Shown here in pieces: positions 30,874 to 39,391 of a stretch of 64,000 nucleotides of DNA. The stretch comes from DHVE2 group archaeon. Its GTDB lineage: Archaea > Thermoplasmatota > Thermoplasmata > Thermoplasmatales > Aciduliprofundaceae. The stretch lies in assembly GCA_026993785.1 (NCBI GenBank), contig JALWRZ010000003.1:1-64000 (forward strand). The letters are read 5' to 3'. Position 1 is the stretch's first letter. Each line of letters starts with the position of its first letter. The translations under genes and the position numbers were made by a program. The notes under the pieces are model-generated. The model saw only the letters and a list, made by a program, of their open reading frames with translations, was not told the origin of the DNA and made no database searches.

Positions 30874-32219
30874 AAATATTTCCACTTTTCCTTGATCTTT
30901 CTGAAATTGCGAATTATTACTAGAATCATAGCGCCAGCGGTAATGCCCATTGTGATTATACTAAGGAGAGAGATCTCTGTGGAGGCAACAAGAAGTATCA
31001 TACCGGGGATGAGGGTATAGATGCTGAATCTGAGAACTATGCCTGGATTAAAGAGCATACTGTTTATTCTGTATCCCGATAGATTGGCGGTTAAAGATAT
31101 CAAATACAAGCTGGTAAGGTAGAATAGGGCTATGGATGGAAAAATAAGCGTGGGGGTAGCAACATTGAAAATGATAAGTATGGGCAGGGAAATGACAGAA
31201 ATCAAGATTATGTGCACATGAATGAGAGCGTAGATAATTTCTGAGGCTGTAAATGGCAAGGTTTGAAAGTAGCCAAAATCCTCTATAACTGTAAGCCAGC
31301 TGTATATTACCACGGAAAATAGGGAGAGCATAAGGGAGAGGGAGAGAGAGTTGTAAATCTGCGTATTCATAGCCATATTTATCAATCTGATGAAGAGGAA
31401 AAGAAGAAGCATGGGGAAGAAATAGGTAAGCACAGATTTATATACCACACCGCCTCTAACCGCATCCTCCATTATCTTAGCCAACAGTGGCTTATGGAAA
31501 ATACGTAAATAAAGAAGATATCTAAAATTTCTTCTTCTCTCACTCCTCCTCCTTTCTAAGGGAGTTAGAAAATAAGCCGCTGGAATGAGCGACGCCACTA
31601 CTATTATGCTTATACCAAGCCATAGCGACTCTTTCCCTCTCTGAAATAGCTCCACGGTAAAGGGAACTATGTTCAGAAGGAAGAGAAGAACATACAGAAG
31701 GAAGGAAACGATAAAAATTAGATAGAGGAGGCGTGATCGTCCTTCCAAGGCGAAGGAGAGATATCCCAAAGAATAGCCTATGAGCATTGAGACGAAAAGA
31801 GATAGAACGAAGATGGATACCTGAGAGACCGTTAGCGAGGAAATAAGCGTGCCTGCAAGCAATCCAAGATAGAGGGGGAGAATGAAGAGGGAGGAATAAT
31901 AGATGATATCCCTGAGAAACGCGTAGAAATAGCTCTTTCTTGGAGATATCGGGAGCAGGGAGGAGATGGTGAGCAAGCTGCCTTTTTCACCGCTTCTACC
32001 TAAAAACTCGAAGGAACTTACCCCAAATCCGTACAGCAGGGTGCTTATCAGCATGAGCTTAATAAAATTCGCATAGGAAAATATAGAGAATATGTAGGTG
32101 GAAAAGTAGGATGCGAAAAGGGAAGAAAGAAATACATACGCAGGAAATATTAGAAGCGAGAATTTCTTAGCGATGTATATGTGGTGTCGATATTCCTCCC
32201 TTAGATAGAACTCAAGCAT
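30870..32219 (-). CDS. ABC transporter permease-like membrane protein
   Basis: About 10-12 TM segments, overlaps downstream end of ABC ATPase gene. Confidence 0.75.
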   Translation of the reverse strand: MLEFYLREEYRHHIYIAKKFSLLIFPAYVFLSSLFASYFSTYIFSIFSYANFIKLMLISTLLYGFGVSSFEFLGRSGEKGSLLTISSLLPISPRKSYFYAFLRDIIYYSSLFILPLYLGLLAGTLISSLTVSQVSIFVLSLFVSMLIGYSLGYLSFALEGRSRLLYLIFIVSFLLYVLLFLLNIVPFTVELFQRGKESLWLGISIIVVASLIPAAYFLTPLERRRSERRRNFRYLLYLRIFHKPLLAKIMEDAVRGGVVYKSVLTYFFPMLLLFLFIRLINMAMNTQIYNSLSLSLMLSLFSVVIYSWLTVIEDFGYFQTLPFTASEIIYALIHVHIILISVISLPILIIFNVATPTLIFPSIALFYLTSLYLISLTANLSGYRINSMLFNPGIVLRFSIYTLIPGMILLVASTEISLLSIITMGITAGAMILVIIRNFRKIKEKWKYF

Positions 32220-32892
32220 GGGAAAACTCCCTCAAGAACTCCTTCTCCAGGTTATCAAGATCCTCGATAATTCTCACTATTCTCCCATTCTTAATTATGC
32301 CAACCCTGTCGCACATTCTCCTGGCAATCTCCAGTATATGAGTAGCCATGAACACAGTGTTTCCCTTGGCAACATAATCTTCTATAAGCTCTCTCATCTT
32401 TCTCTGATAAAGCGGATCCAGATTGATGAAGGGCTCATCCAGAAAGAGAAGAGGAGGAGAATGAATGAGCGAAGCTGCAAGCATCAATCTCTGCTTTGTT
32501 CCTTTGGATAAATCGCGGCATACCTTATCCCTTTCCCCTTCAAGCTCGAAGATCTTAATGGTTTTCTCCACTTCCTCACTCTCCAAATTTCTTACCTTGG
32601 CCACAAAGTGAAGATACTCCTCCACAGTCAAATAGTTGGGTACAGATTCCTCCTCGGGCACGATCCCCACGAGTTTTCTCACCTCCACAGGATTTTTAAG
32701 AGGATTTAAACCTGCAACCCTCACAAATCCTGTCGCGTGGGTTTGTCCAGTCAGCACCTTAATCAGCGTAGTTTTTCCAGCGCCGTTGGGCCCCAAGAGT
32801 CCGAAAATCTCTCCCTCCCGAACCTCGAGGCTTAGGTTCCTGAGAACATGCGCTTTACCATACCACTTGTTGAGCTTTTTTACCCATATCAT
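32212..32892 (-). CDS. ABC transporter ATP-binding protein
   Basis: GLLGPNGAGKTTLIKVLTG Walker A, LSKGTKQRLMLAASL, LLFLDEP Walker B. Confidence 0.95.
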   Translation of the reverse strand: MIWVKKLNKWYGKAHVLRNLSLEVREGEIFGLLGPNGAGKTTLIKVLTGQTHATGFVRVAGLNPLKNPVEVRKLVGIVPEEESVPNYLTVEEYLHFVAKVRNLESEEVEKTIKIFELEGERDKVCRDLSKGTKQRLMLAASLIHSPPLLFLDEPFINLDPLYQRKMRELIEDYVAKGNTVFMATHILEIARRMCDRVGIIKNGRIVRIIEDLDNLEKEFLREFSHA

Positions 32893-33641
32893 AGAGGAAC
32901 CCTTCTTCCCGCCTTGTCCCTCTTATACTTACCCAGATCCTTCATTTTCACAAGCTCATCTTTAAAAAATACAGGGCCGTCCACGCACACACGATATCCA
33001 TTTATACTGCAGGAATCACAGATTCCTATGCCGCATTTCATCAGACGCTCGAGAGAGGCCTGAACATCTATACCCTTTGATATCGCTATATCTATAATTT
33101 TTCTCATCATAAGCTCCGGTCCGCAGGTGTAGATTATCTCATAATCCTCCTGGTGCAGTAATTTCTCAACCAGTTCATGGGCAAAGCCTTTGAATCCTTC
33201 ACTTCCATCATCGGTGGCTAGATACACCTTTCTCCCGGCAAATCTCTTACGAAAGAGCAGCTCATCCCTTGTTCTGGCTGCGATTACCACATCTCCAGGC
33301 ATCATATCGATTAGAGGTGCCAGGGTAGCCATCCCGCTTCCTCCACCCACGAAAAGAGCCTTTTTCTGCGATATCCTAAATCCCCGCCCATAAGGGCCAC
33401 GGATCCAGAGTTTATCCCCTTTTTGCAGCTGGTGCATCCTTGCAGTTCCAGCACCTACTCTTTTCACTGTGAAGCCCTTTATCTCTCCGATATAGGAGAT
33501 GCTCATGGGAAACTCATCCACACCGGGGAGCCATATCATATAGAACTGACCCGGCTGAGGCTCTGAATTATCCCGAAAAAAGAAGGTTTTTATGGTTGGG
33601 GTTTCAGTAACGACCTCTTCTATCTCTACCACTCGATACAT
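32889..33641 (-). CDS. pyrK: dihydroorotate dehydrogenase electron-transfer subunit
   Basis: FAD/NAD-binding ferredoxin-reductase fold, RGPYGRGF, GGGSGMATLAPL, MKCGIGICDSCSINGYRVCVDGPVF 2Fe-2S motif; next to pyrD. Confidence 0.92.
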   Translation of the reverse strand: MYRVVEIEEVVTETPTIKTFFFRDNSEPQPGQFYMIWLPGVDEFPMSISYIGEIKGFTVKRVGAGTARMHQLQKGDKLWIRGPYGRGFRISQKKALFVGGGSGMATLAPLIDMMPGDVVIAARTRDELLFRKRFAGRKVYLATDDGSEGFKGFAHELVEKLLHQEDYEIIYTCGPELMMRKIIDIAISKGIDVQASLERLMKCGIGICDSCSINGYRVCVDGPVFFKDELVKMKDLGKYKRDKAGRRVPL

Positions 33642-33642
33642 T

Positions 33643-34542
33643 TCACCTCACCTGCGCCAAACCTATAAGCTCGGTAAAGTGTGCATATCCATGCTTCTCC
33701 ATCCATTCCTCCATCTCCTTGGCTATCAGGGAAAACACTTCTATGCCGCGAAGATATACAGCGGTGCCCACCTGCAAAGCGGTTGCCCCGGCCATAAGAT
33801 ACTCAATGGCATCCCTGCCGTATGTTATCCCGCCTACCCCTATGATTGGTTTTTCCACCTCACGATAAACTTCGTACACAGCCCTTACCCCTATGGGCTT
33901 TATACACGGCCCCGATAGCCCACCAAATTTGTTGGAGAGCACAGGCATACCTGCCTCTATATCTATGGCCATAGCCTTCACAGTGTTGATCAGAACGAGA
34001 GCATCTGCGCCTTCCACCGCCTTGGCTATCTTCACCAGATTCTCTGTATTGGGTGTGATCTTCGCCCATACCGGGATGCTTATTTCTTTTTTGACTCCTT
34101 CCACTATTTCCTCCACAAGAGCTATGTCTGTACCCACCTCCATCCCGTAGCCCTTGGCATGGGGACAGGAGAGATTAAGTTCAACGGCATCTGCACCATA
34201 CTCTTCCATCTTTTTTGCAAGATAAACGAATCCTTCCACGGTGCTGCCGAACACACTACCTATCACCGGCACCCCGCCTTTTTTGGCAACTTTTATCTCC
34301 TCCCCATAATTTTCAATGCCTGGGTTTGCCAGCCCTATGGCGTTGAGCAAACCATAGGGTAGTTCATAAATAACCGGGTTTTCGTAACCCTCCCTTGGTT
34401 TTCTTCCGATAGATTTGGTGACCACTCCACCGGCTCCATGCTCTATTACCTTCAACATGGTCTCTCCGCTTTCATCCAGAATACCCGAGGCAAGAATAAG
34501 CGGATTTTTGAATCTCAATCCATTGAGTGTAAAGGAAAGCAT
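33643..34542 (-). CDS. pyrD: dihydroorotate dehydrogenase (class 1B)
   Basis: FKNPLILASGILDESGE, GLANPGIENY, ELNLSCPHAKGYGMEVG, KITPNTENLVKIA, GVGGITYGRDAIEYLMAGATALQVGTAV. Confidence 0.96.
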   Translation of the reverse strand: MLSFTLNGLRFKNPLILASGILDESGETMLKVIEHGAGGVVTKSIGRKPREGYENPVIYELPYGLLNAIGLANPGIENYGEEIKVAKKGGVPVIGSVFGSTVEGFVYLAKKMEEYGADAVELNLSCPHAKGYGMEVGTDIALVEEIVEGVKKEISIPVWAKITPNTENLVKIAKAVEGADALVLINTVKAMAIDIEAGMPVLSNKFGGLSGPCIKPIGVRAVYEVYREVEKPIIGVGGITYGRDAIEYLMAGATALQVGTAVYLRGIEVFSLIAKEMEEWMEKHGYAHFTELIGLAQVR

Positions 34543-34571
34543 ATATGAGCTAATGAGAGCCAGATATTAAA

Positions 34572-35039
34572 TCATTTCTGCAGAGAGAGCAACGCATCCC
34601 TTAGAGCCTGTTCTGCAATTTTTCTTTTAATCTCGCTCCTGCTCCCAGAAAAAATATAGCGATTTGTCCTAAGACTCCAGGGCGTTTTTATCCCAATATA
34701 CACAAGCCCCACAGGTTTTTCCGGTGTCCCTCCACCCGGCCCCGCTATACCAGTAGTTGAAATTGCCACATCCGCATTAAAAATCCTACTCGCGGATTTC
34801 ACCATCTCCAGGGCACATTCTTCACTTACCGCACCATACTTCAAAATCGTTTCCTCTTTCACCCCAAGGATTTTAATCTTGGCATCATTGCTATAAGCCA
34901 CAATCCCACCTAAGAAATATTCTGAAGCTCCAGGTATCTCTGTGATGAAATGCCCGATGAGTCCTCCTGTGCAAGACTCTGCGACCGCCAGCTTCAGTCC
35001 TCTATCTCTCAATACTCTACCAAGCTGCTCAGCTATCAT
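34572..35039 (-). CDS. pncC: nicotinamide-nucleotide amidohydrolase (CinA C-terminal domain)
   Basis: LAVAESCTGGLIGHFITEIPGASEYFLGGIVAYSNDAK, STTGIAGPGGGTPEKPVGLVYIG. Confidence 0.94.
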   Translation of the reverse strand: MIAEQLGRVLRDRGLKLAVAESCTGGLIGHFITEIPGASEYFLGGIVAYSNDAKIKILGVKEETILKYGAVSEECALEMVKSASRIFNADVAISTTGIAGPGGGTPEKPVGLVYIGIKTPWSLRTNRYIFSGSRSEIKRKIAEQALRDALLSLQK

Positions 35040-35548
35040 TCTTCATCACTGAGTGCAAGTTCTCTTAGCCTGGAAATACCATCGATCTCCTTTATGGTCT
35101 CCGCCACGGGCTCAGGAACTAAATGCTCCCAGGGCTTTCCCAGAATTATTCTTCTTCTTATTTCTCGACCCGAGTATTTTCTCCTATCGTAGAATGGCGG
35201 AACTTCCACCTTGTAGCCTTTCTCCTTGAAAAGTCTCTTGGTAAGGGGATTGTTTGCGAATACCACATCAAAGGGTGGAGCTATCGCCTCCACATGGGCC
35301 ACCCAGATGGCATTACGGTGCAGGTCTTCGATGGGTACAAGATAGTAATTGTGAATACCCTCAGCTTCAAGACTTCTCGAAATCATAAGATGTCTTTCAC
35401 CTGCGGTAAAGGGATTATCAAGAGTATGAGAATACTGTGCACTACCTATACCAATTATTACCGCTTCGTACTTGGAGATTATATATTTTACCACTTCCAT
35501 ATGCCCCTTGTGGAAGGGCTGAAATCTGCCAATTACCAGTGCACGCAT
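35036..35548 (-). CDS. nadM: nicotinamide-nucleotide adenylyltransferase (archaeal NadM type)
   Basis: ALVIGRFQPFHKGHMEVVKYI, GIGSAQYSHTLDNPFTAGER, YSGREIRRRI. Confidence 0.95.
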   Translation of the reverse strand: MRALVIGRFQPFHKGHMEVVKYIISKYEAVIIGIGSAQYSHTLDNPFTAGERHLMISRSLEAEGIHNYYLVPIEDLHRNAIWVAHVEAIAPPFDVVFANNPLTKRLFKEKGYKVEVPPFYDRRKYSGREIRRRIILGKPWEHLVPEPVAETIKEIDGISRLRELALSDEE

Positions 35549-35579
35549 AAATCCATTATCTATTATTCAAATTAAAACC

Positions 35580-35616
35580 TTTCCTACGAAGGGGGCGAAG
35601 CCCCCTTCGTAGGAAA
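35580..35616. repeat. perfect 17-bp inverted repeat with GAA loop (GC-rich element copy R3)
   Basis: TTTCCTACGAAGGGGGC-GAA-GCCCCCTTCGTAGGAAA. Confidence 0.9.
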
Positions 35617-35659
35617 AATTTAATTACCCCTGGTCTTTATGGGCACAGGGTGAAAAAAT

Positions 35660-35941
35660 ATGTATGTGGTACTCAAATTCAAACCCGGTGAGAAAAAAAT
35701 CGAGGAGCTGTATAGGGACGATGTGGTAGGAAGACAGAGCATAATAAAGAGAGATGCTAAAAGTCTTGGGCTCGAAGGTAACGAAATCTATCTTCTTGTG
35801 GAAGGAAGTAAAGAAGCAATCAAGAGAGTCCGCGAAATAGCGGGGGATAATGAGTTAAAGGAAGGTGTAGAGAAAATTTACCAGAAAATAAAAGAGGCCG
35901 AGGAAGAGGCCTCCCTGGGAATGGGGGCAATATTTGGATGA
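35660..35941 (+). CDS. hypothetical small protein upstream of nep1
   Basis: 93 aa charged ORF with 4-bp ATGA overlap with the downstream gene. Confidence 0.65.
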   Translation: MYVVLKFKPGEKKIEELYRDDVVGRQSIIKRDAKSLGLEGNEIYLLVEGSKEAIKRVREIAGDNELKEGVEKIYQKIKEAEEEASLGMGAIFG

Positions 35942-36618
35942 TGCATCTAATTTTGGGAGATGCAGAGCTCGAAATTGTGCCACATCCCATTCAGGGGCAT
36001 CCCGCGGTGGTAAAGCATGCGCGCATAAGAAAGAAGAAGCCTTCGCGTATTCTTTTAGATGCTTCATACCACCATCAGGCCATAAGAAGCAAGTATCCCG
36101 AGGAAGCAGAAAGGAGAGGCAGACCGGATATTGTGCATCTATTTCTCATGAACGCGCAGGAATCTATACTCAATAAATCGGGCCTTCTTCGGGTATATGT
36201 GCATACCCGTAACAATGATGTTATAAAAATAAGACCGGAAACACGGCTGCCCAAGGCGTATCATCGCTTTGTAGGGCTTATGGAGCATGTGTTCCAGAAC
36301 AGGTATGTGCCGGATAAGGAGAATCCGCTGCTCTACCTGGAGAAGATGAGTTTACCCGCACTGGCCAAGGAATGCGGGGGCAAAATAGTGGTTCTTTCCG
36401 AGCATGGGAGGAAAGTATCACTGGGAAAATATGAGATTCCTAAGAATGTGACCTTCATAATAGGGGGTTTCCCCAGCGGTGATTTTCTCACCAATATCAA
36501 TTTTGCGGATGATATCATTTCCATTCATTCAGAGACACTTATGGCCTGGGTTGCGGCCTATGAAATAATCGCAGAATATGAGAGAAGATACCTCGACGAG
36601 CTTACCGGAGGGAATTAA
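35938..36618 (+). CDS. nep1: 16S rRNA N1-methylpseudouridine methyltransferase Nep1/Emg1
   Basis: LLDASYHHQAIRSKYPEEAERRGRPDIVHLFLMNAQESILNKSGLLRVYVHTRN; FIIGGFPSGDF. Confidence 0.95.
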   Translation: MMHLILGDAELEIVPHPIQGHPAVVKHARIRKKKPSRILLDASYHHQAIRSKYPEEAERRGRPDIVHLFLMNAQESILNKSGLLRVYVHTRNNDVIKIRPETRLPKAYHRFVGLMEHVFQNRYVPDKENPLLYLEKMSLPALAKECGGKIVVLSEHGRKVSLGKYEIPKNVTFIIGGFPSGDFLTNINFADDIISIHSETLMAWVAAYEIIAEYERRYLDELTGGN

Positions 36619-36840
36619 GTGGAGCTGAAAGCTACAGTGCAGGTAGGCAAGAAAGGAATTACCCCGGAACTGATAGAGGAAATAAGAGCACAGCTTAAAA
36701 AGAGAAAGATTGTAAAAATAAAATTTCTGAAGAATGCAGAACGGGAAAATTTCAAGGATAAGGTGAAGGAAATCGCCTCAAAGGTAGACGCAGAAATTGT
36801 GGAAATAAGAGGCTTCACCTTCATCCTTCGGAAGAAATAG
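36619..36840 (+). CDS. YhbY/CRM-domain RNA-binding protein
   Basis: ATVQVGKKGITPELIEEIRAQLKKRKIVKIKFL; GTG start. Confidence 0.85.
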   Translation: MELKATVQVGKKGITPELIEEIRAQLKKRKIVKIKFLKNAERENFKDKVKEIASKVDAEIVEIRGFTFILRKK

Positions 36841-37315
36841 TTTTTATGGCTTCCTTGAGCTCCCGGTAGTTTTCCCTTATCCCTTGAACAATGACCTTGG
36901 TATCTGCTATCACAGGCATAAAGTTGGTATCACCATTCCATCGTGGCACAATGTGTATGTGGATATGTCCTTCGATTCCTGCACCTGCAACCCTGCCTAT
37001 GTTTATGCCTATGTTGAAGCCCTGGGGCTTCATAGCCTTTTTTATGGCTTTGATCGCCAGGGAAGATAGGGCATGCATCTCCAGAATTTCCTCGCTGCTC
37101 AACTCTTCTAAACAGGCCACATGGCGATAGGGGGCAACCATTACATGGCCCGGATTGTAGGGGTAGTTGTTCATAATGATGAATGCGTATTTACCCCGGT
37201 GAAGAATAAGGTTCTCCTCATCTTTCCTCTCTTTAGGAAATTTGCAGAATATGCACTCCTCAATTTTCTCCATTCGCACATACTCTATCCTCCAAGGCGC
37301 CCACAGCCTATCCAT
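36821..37315 (-). CDS. HIT-family hydrolase
   Basis: CIFCKFPKE, NNYPYNPGHVMVAPYRH, GHIHIHIVPRWNGD. Confidence 0.95.
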   Translation of the reverse strand: MDRLWAPWRIEYVRMEKIEECIFCKFPKERKDEENLILHRGKYAFIIMNNYPYNPGHVMVAPYRHVACLEELSSEEILEMHALSSLAIKAIKKAMKPQGFNIGINIGRVAGAGIEGHIHIHIVPRWNGDTNFMPVIADTKVIVQGIRENYRELKEAIKTISSEG

Positions 37316-37361
37316 AAAGGGTTATCGCAAATATTATTAAAAACTATATCTCTCATAACCT

Positions 37362-38102
37362 ATGCTCCTGAAGTTTGCCTACGACGGCACCAAATTCTTC
37401 GGATATCAGAGACAGAAAGATCTACCCACCGTGGAAGGTAGCATTCTGCAGGTTCTTAAAGAATATAATATTGCTACAAAACTAAGAAGTGCATCAAGAA
37501 CAGACCGGGGTGTGAGCGCTCTTGGTAATGTTATATGGATTTCCACAGAAAAAGATGCCAGGGATGTAATAGGAATACTCAACTCTAATCTGGAGTATAT
37601 ATTCTTTCACTCCTTTGCCCTTCAGGACATCAATCCACGCCATGCAGAGCTGAGATGGTACCGGTATCATATGCTGAGGGGAGATTATGATATCGCGAGA
37701 CTGAAAGAGGCTGCAAGAATATTTGTGGGAAAACACGATTTTCGCAATTTCACTAGAGCAAGGAAAAACACCGTGCTGGAAATAAAAGATATAAAGGTTA
37801 AGGAGGAAGGGGATTTTATTTTCATAGATTTCTATGCCAGAAATTATCTCTGGAACTTAATAAGGAGGATCGTTGCAGCAATGCAGAGATATGCCTTGGG
37901 AACTGAATTCGGAGAGGAAGTGTTTGGAAGAAAAATCAATTTTGGGCTTGCTCCTCCAGAGCCCCTCATCCTGATGGATATCGTTTATCCCTTCCAATTT
38001 CAGAGAGTAAAGATGAAGAGGAGATGGAGATTTGAAAGGAAATTTTTCAGCAGTCTTATCTATTATTATCTAGCGTTGCAGGAAGAACCCGGAAAAAGGT
38101 AG
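37362..38102 (+). CDS. truA: tRNA pseudouridine synthase A
   Basis: FAYDGTKFFGYQRQKDLPTVEG, ASRTDRGVSALGNV, KHDFRNFTRA. Confidence 0.95.
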   Translation: MLLKFAYDGTKFFGYQRQKDLPTVEGSILQVLKEYNIATKLRSASRTDRGVSALGNVIWISTEKDARDVIGILNSNLEYIFFHSFALQDINPRHAELRWYRYHMLRGDYDIARLKEAARIFVGKHDFRNFTRARKNTVLEIKDIKVKEEGDFIFIDFYARNYLWNLIRRIVAAMQRYALGTEFGEEVFGRKINFGLAPPEPLILMDIVYPFQFQRVKMKRRWRFERKFFSSLIYYYLALQEEPGKR

Positions 38103-38144
38103 TAAATTTTCCGAGTGCTATGAAAACTTAGAGAAAATTATAAA

Positions 38145-38711
38145 TTGTTTGAGTTTATTCAACTTCTAATGAAAGAAATTGAAGTGGTGGACGACCCAGA
38201 GAGGATTAAAATTATAATTGAGGAAACAAGAAGCAAAATCCTGCATCTTTTGAGATTTCGTGATATGACCATATCTGAGCTGGCCTCTATTCTCAATAAG
38301 GACATCTCCACCATTTTTCGTCACATAAAAAAGCTGGAAAAAGCCGGTTTTGTTCGCGTTACCGGCGAGAGAAAATTACATAACGTGCCCGAGAAGATTT
38401 ATGGTAGAACCGCAAGGACCTTTCTCCTTGCCCCGGAGAGCTACAAAAAAGATGAAATGATAAAGAAGTTCAGCAGAAGGAGAATGGAAACCGTTCTTAT
38501 AGCCCTTGAATCGCTGGGTTACAAGATAAAAAATAAGAAAGAGCTGGAGGATCTTCTTCTGGAGCTGGAGGAGATACCCCTCAAGGAGATCGAGAATCTT
38601 AAAATGGATCTGGATTGGGGAGCCCTGAGAAGGCTTATGAACATCATACTCTTTTTAAAAATTGATGATGAAAAATTGAAAAAGATAAGAGAGATGGTGG
38701 AGAAGGACTAA
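38145..38711 (+). CDS. winged-HTH transcriptional regulator (ArsR-like)
   Basis: RSKILHLLRFRDMTISELASILNKDISTIFRHIKKLEKAGFVRV; real start may be ATG 38169. Confidence 0.85.
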   Translation: MFEFIQLLMKEIEVVDDPERIKIIIEETRSKILHLLRFRDMTISELASILNKDISTIFRHIKKLEKAGFVRVTGERKLHNVPEKIYGRTARTFLLAPESYKKDEMIKKFSRRRMETVLIALESLGYKIKNKKELEDLLLELEEIPLKEIENLKMDLDWGALRRLMNIILFLKIDDEKLKKIREMVEKD

Positions 38712-39124
38712 TCACCCATCACCTGCACGGCGATTCTCCTGCTTCTTTTTCTCACATCAAGTTCCACAAAGACTATCTGCTGCCAGGTGCCCAGCACAAG
38801 ATTTCCGTCCACCACAGGCACGCACAGATCCGGCTTGAGGAAAGAGGCGCGTATATGTGAATGCCCATTGCCATCATGCCATGTTTTTTCATGCTCGTAG
38901 TTTATACCCTTAGGAAACAGTCTTTCTAGAGCTGCAGGCAGATCCTTCTTAAGTCCCGGCTCGTATTCTATGGTGGTGATAGCGGCGGTGGAGCCTATGG
39001 CAAATACAAGAACCATACCGTTCTTTATCCCCGATCTATCTACTACGCTTTGCACCATCCCCGTGATATCTATTATATCTACCTCCCCCGCGGTCATGAG
39101 ATTTATCTCCTCGTAGTAATTCAT
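38708..39124 (-). CDS. UPF0047/YjbQ family protein
   Basis: AGEVDIIDITGMVQSVV, GSTAAITTIEYEPGL, NGHSHIRASFLKPDLCVPVVDGNLVLGTWQQIVFVELD. Confidence 0.93.
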   Translation of the reverse strand: MNYYEEINLMTAGEVDIIDITGMVQSVVDRSGIKNGMVLVFAIGSTAAITTIEYEPGLKKDLPAALERLFPKGINYEHEKTWHDGNGHSHIRASFLKPDLCVPVVDGNLVLGTWQQIVFVELDVRKRSRRIAVQVMGD

Positions 39125-39360
39125 TCTCTCACCCTCATGGCCAGATGTGTTATGACATCGCCAACCCTTCCAAACTGCTCCACAAATTTAGATGCAAGCT
39201 CCTCATTTTTCGCCTCGAAAATCACCACAATATCCGGCTTTCCAAAAATTTCTAATTTTTCTCTCACAACAACACCTTCTGGAATCCTGGCCTTTCGAAG
39301 CATATGAAAGAGATCCGCGTACCTCTCGGGATGCGCCGTAGCGAACATTACAAACAGCAT
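39121..39360 (-). CDS. hypothetical small protein (GYD-like alpha/beta fold)
   Basis: 79 aa; 4-bp overlap with UPF0047 gene; EIFGKPDIVVIFEAKNEELASKFVEQFGRVGDV. Confidence 0.6.
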   Translation of the reverse strand: MLFVMFATAHPERYADLFHMLRKARIPEGVVVREKLEIFGKPDIVVIFEAKNEELASKFVEQFGRVGDVITHLAMRVRE

Positions 39361-39391
39361 AATTAAGAAAAATTGGGAAAAGATATAAATT

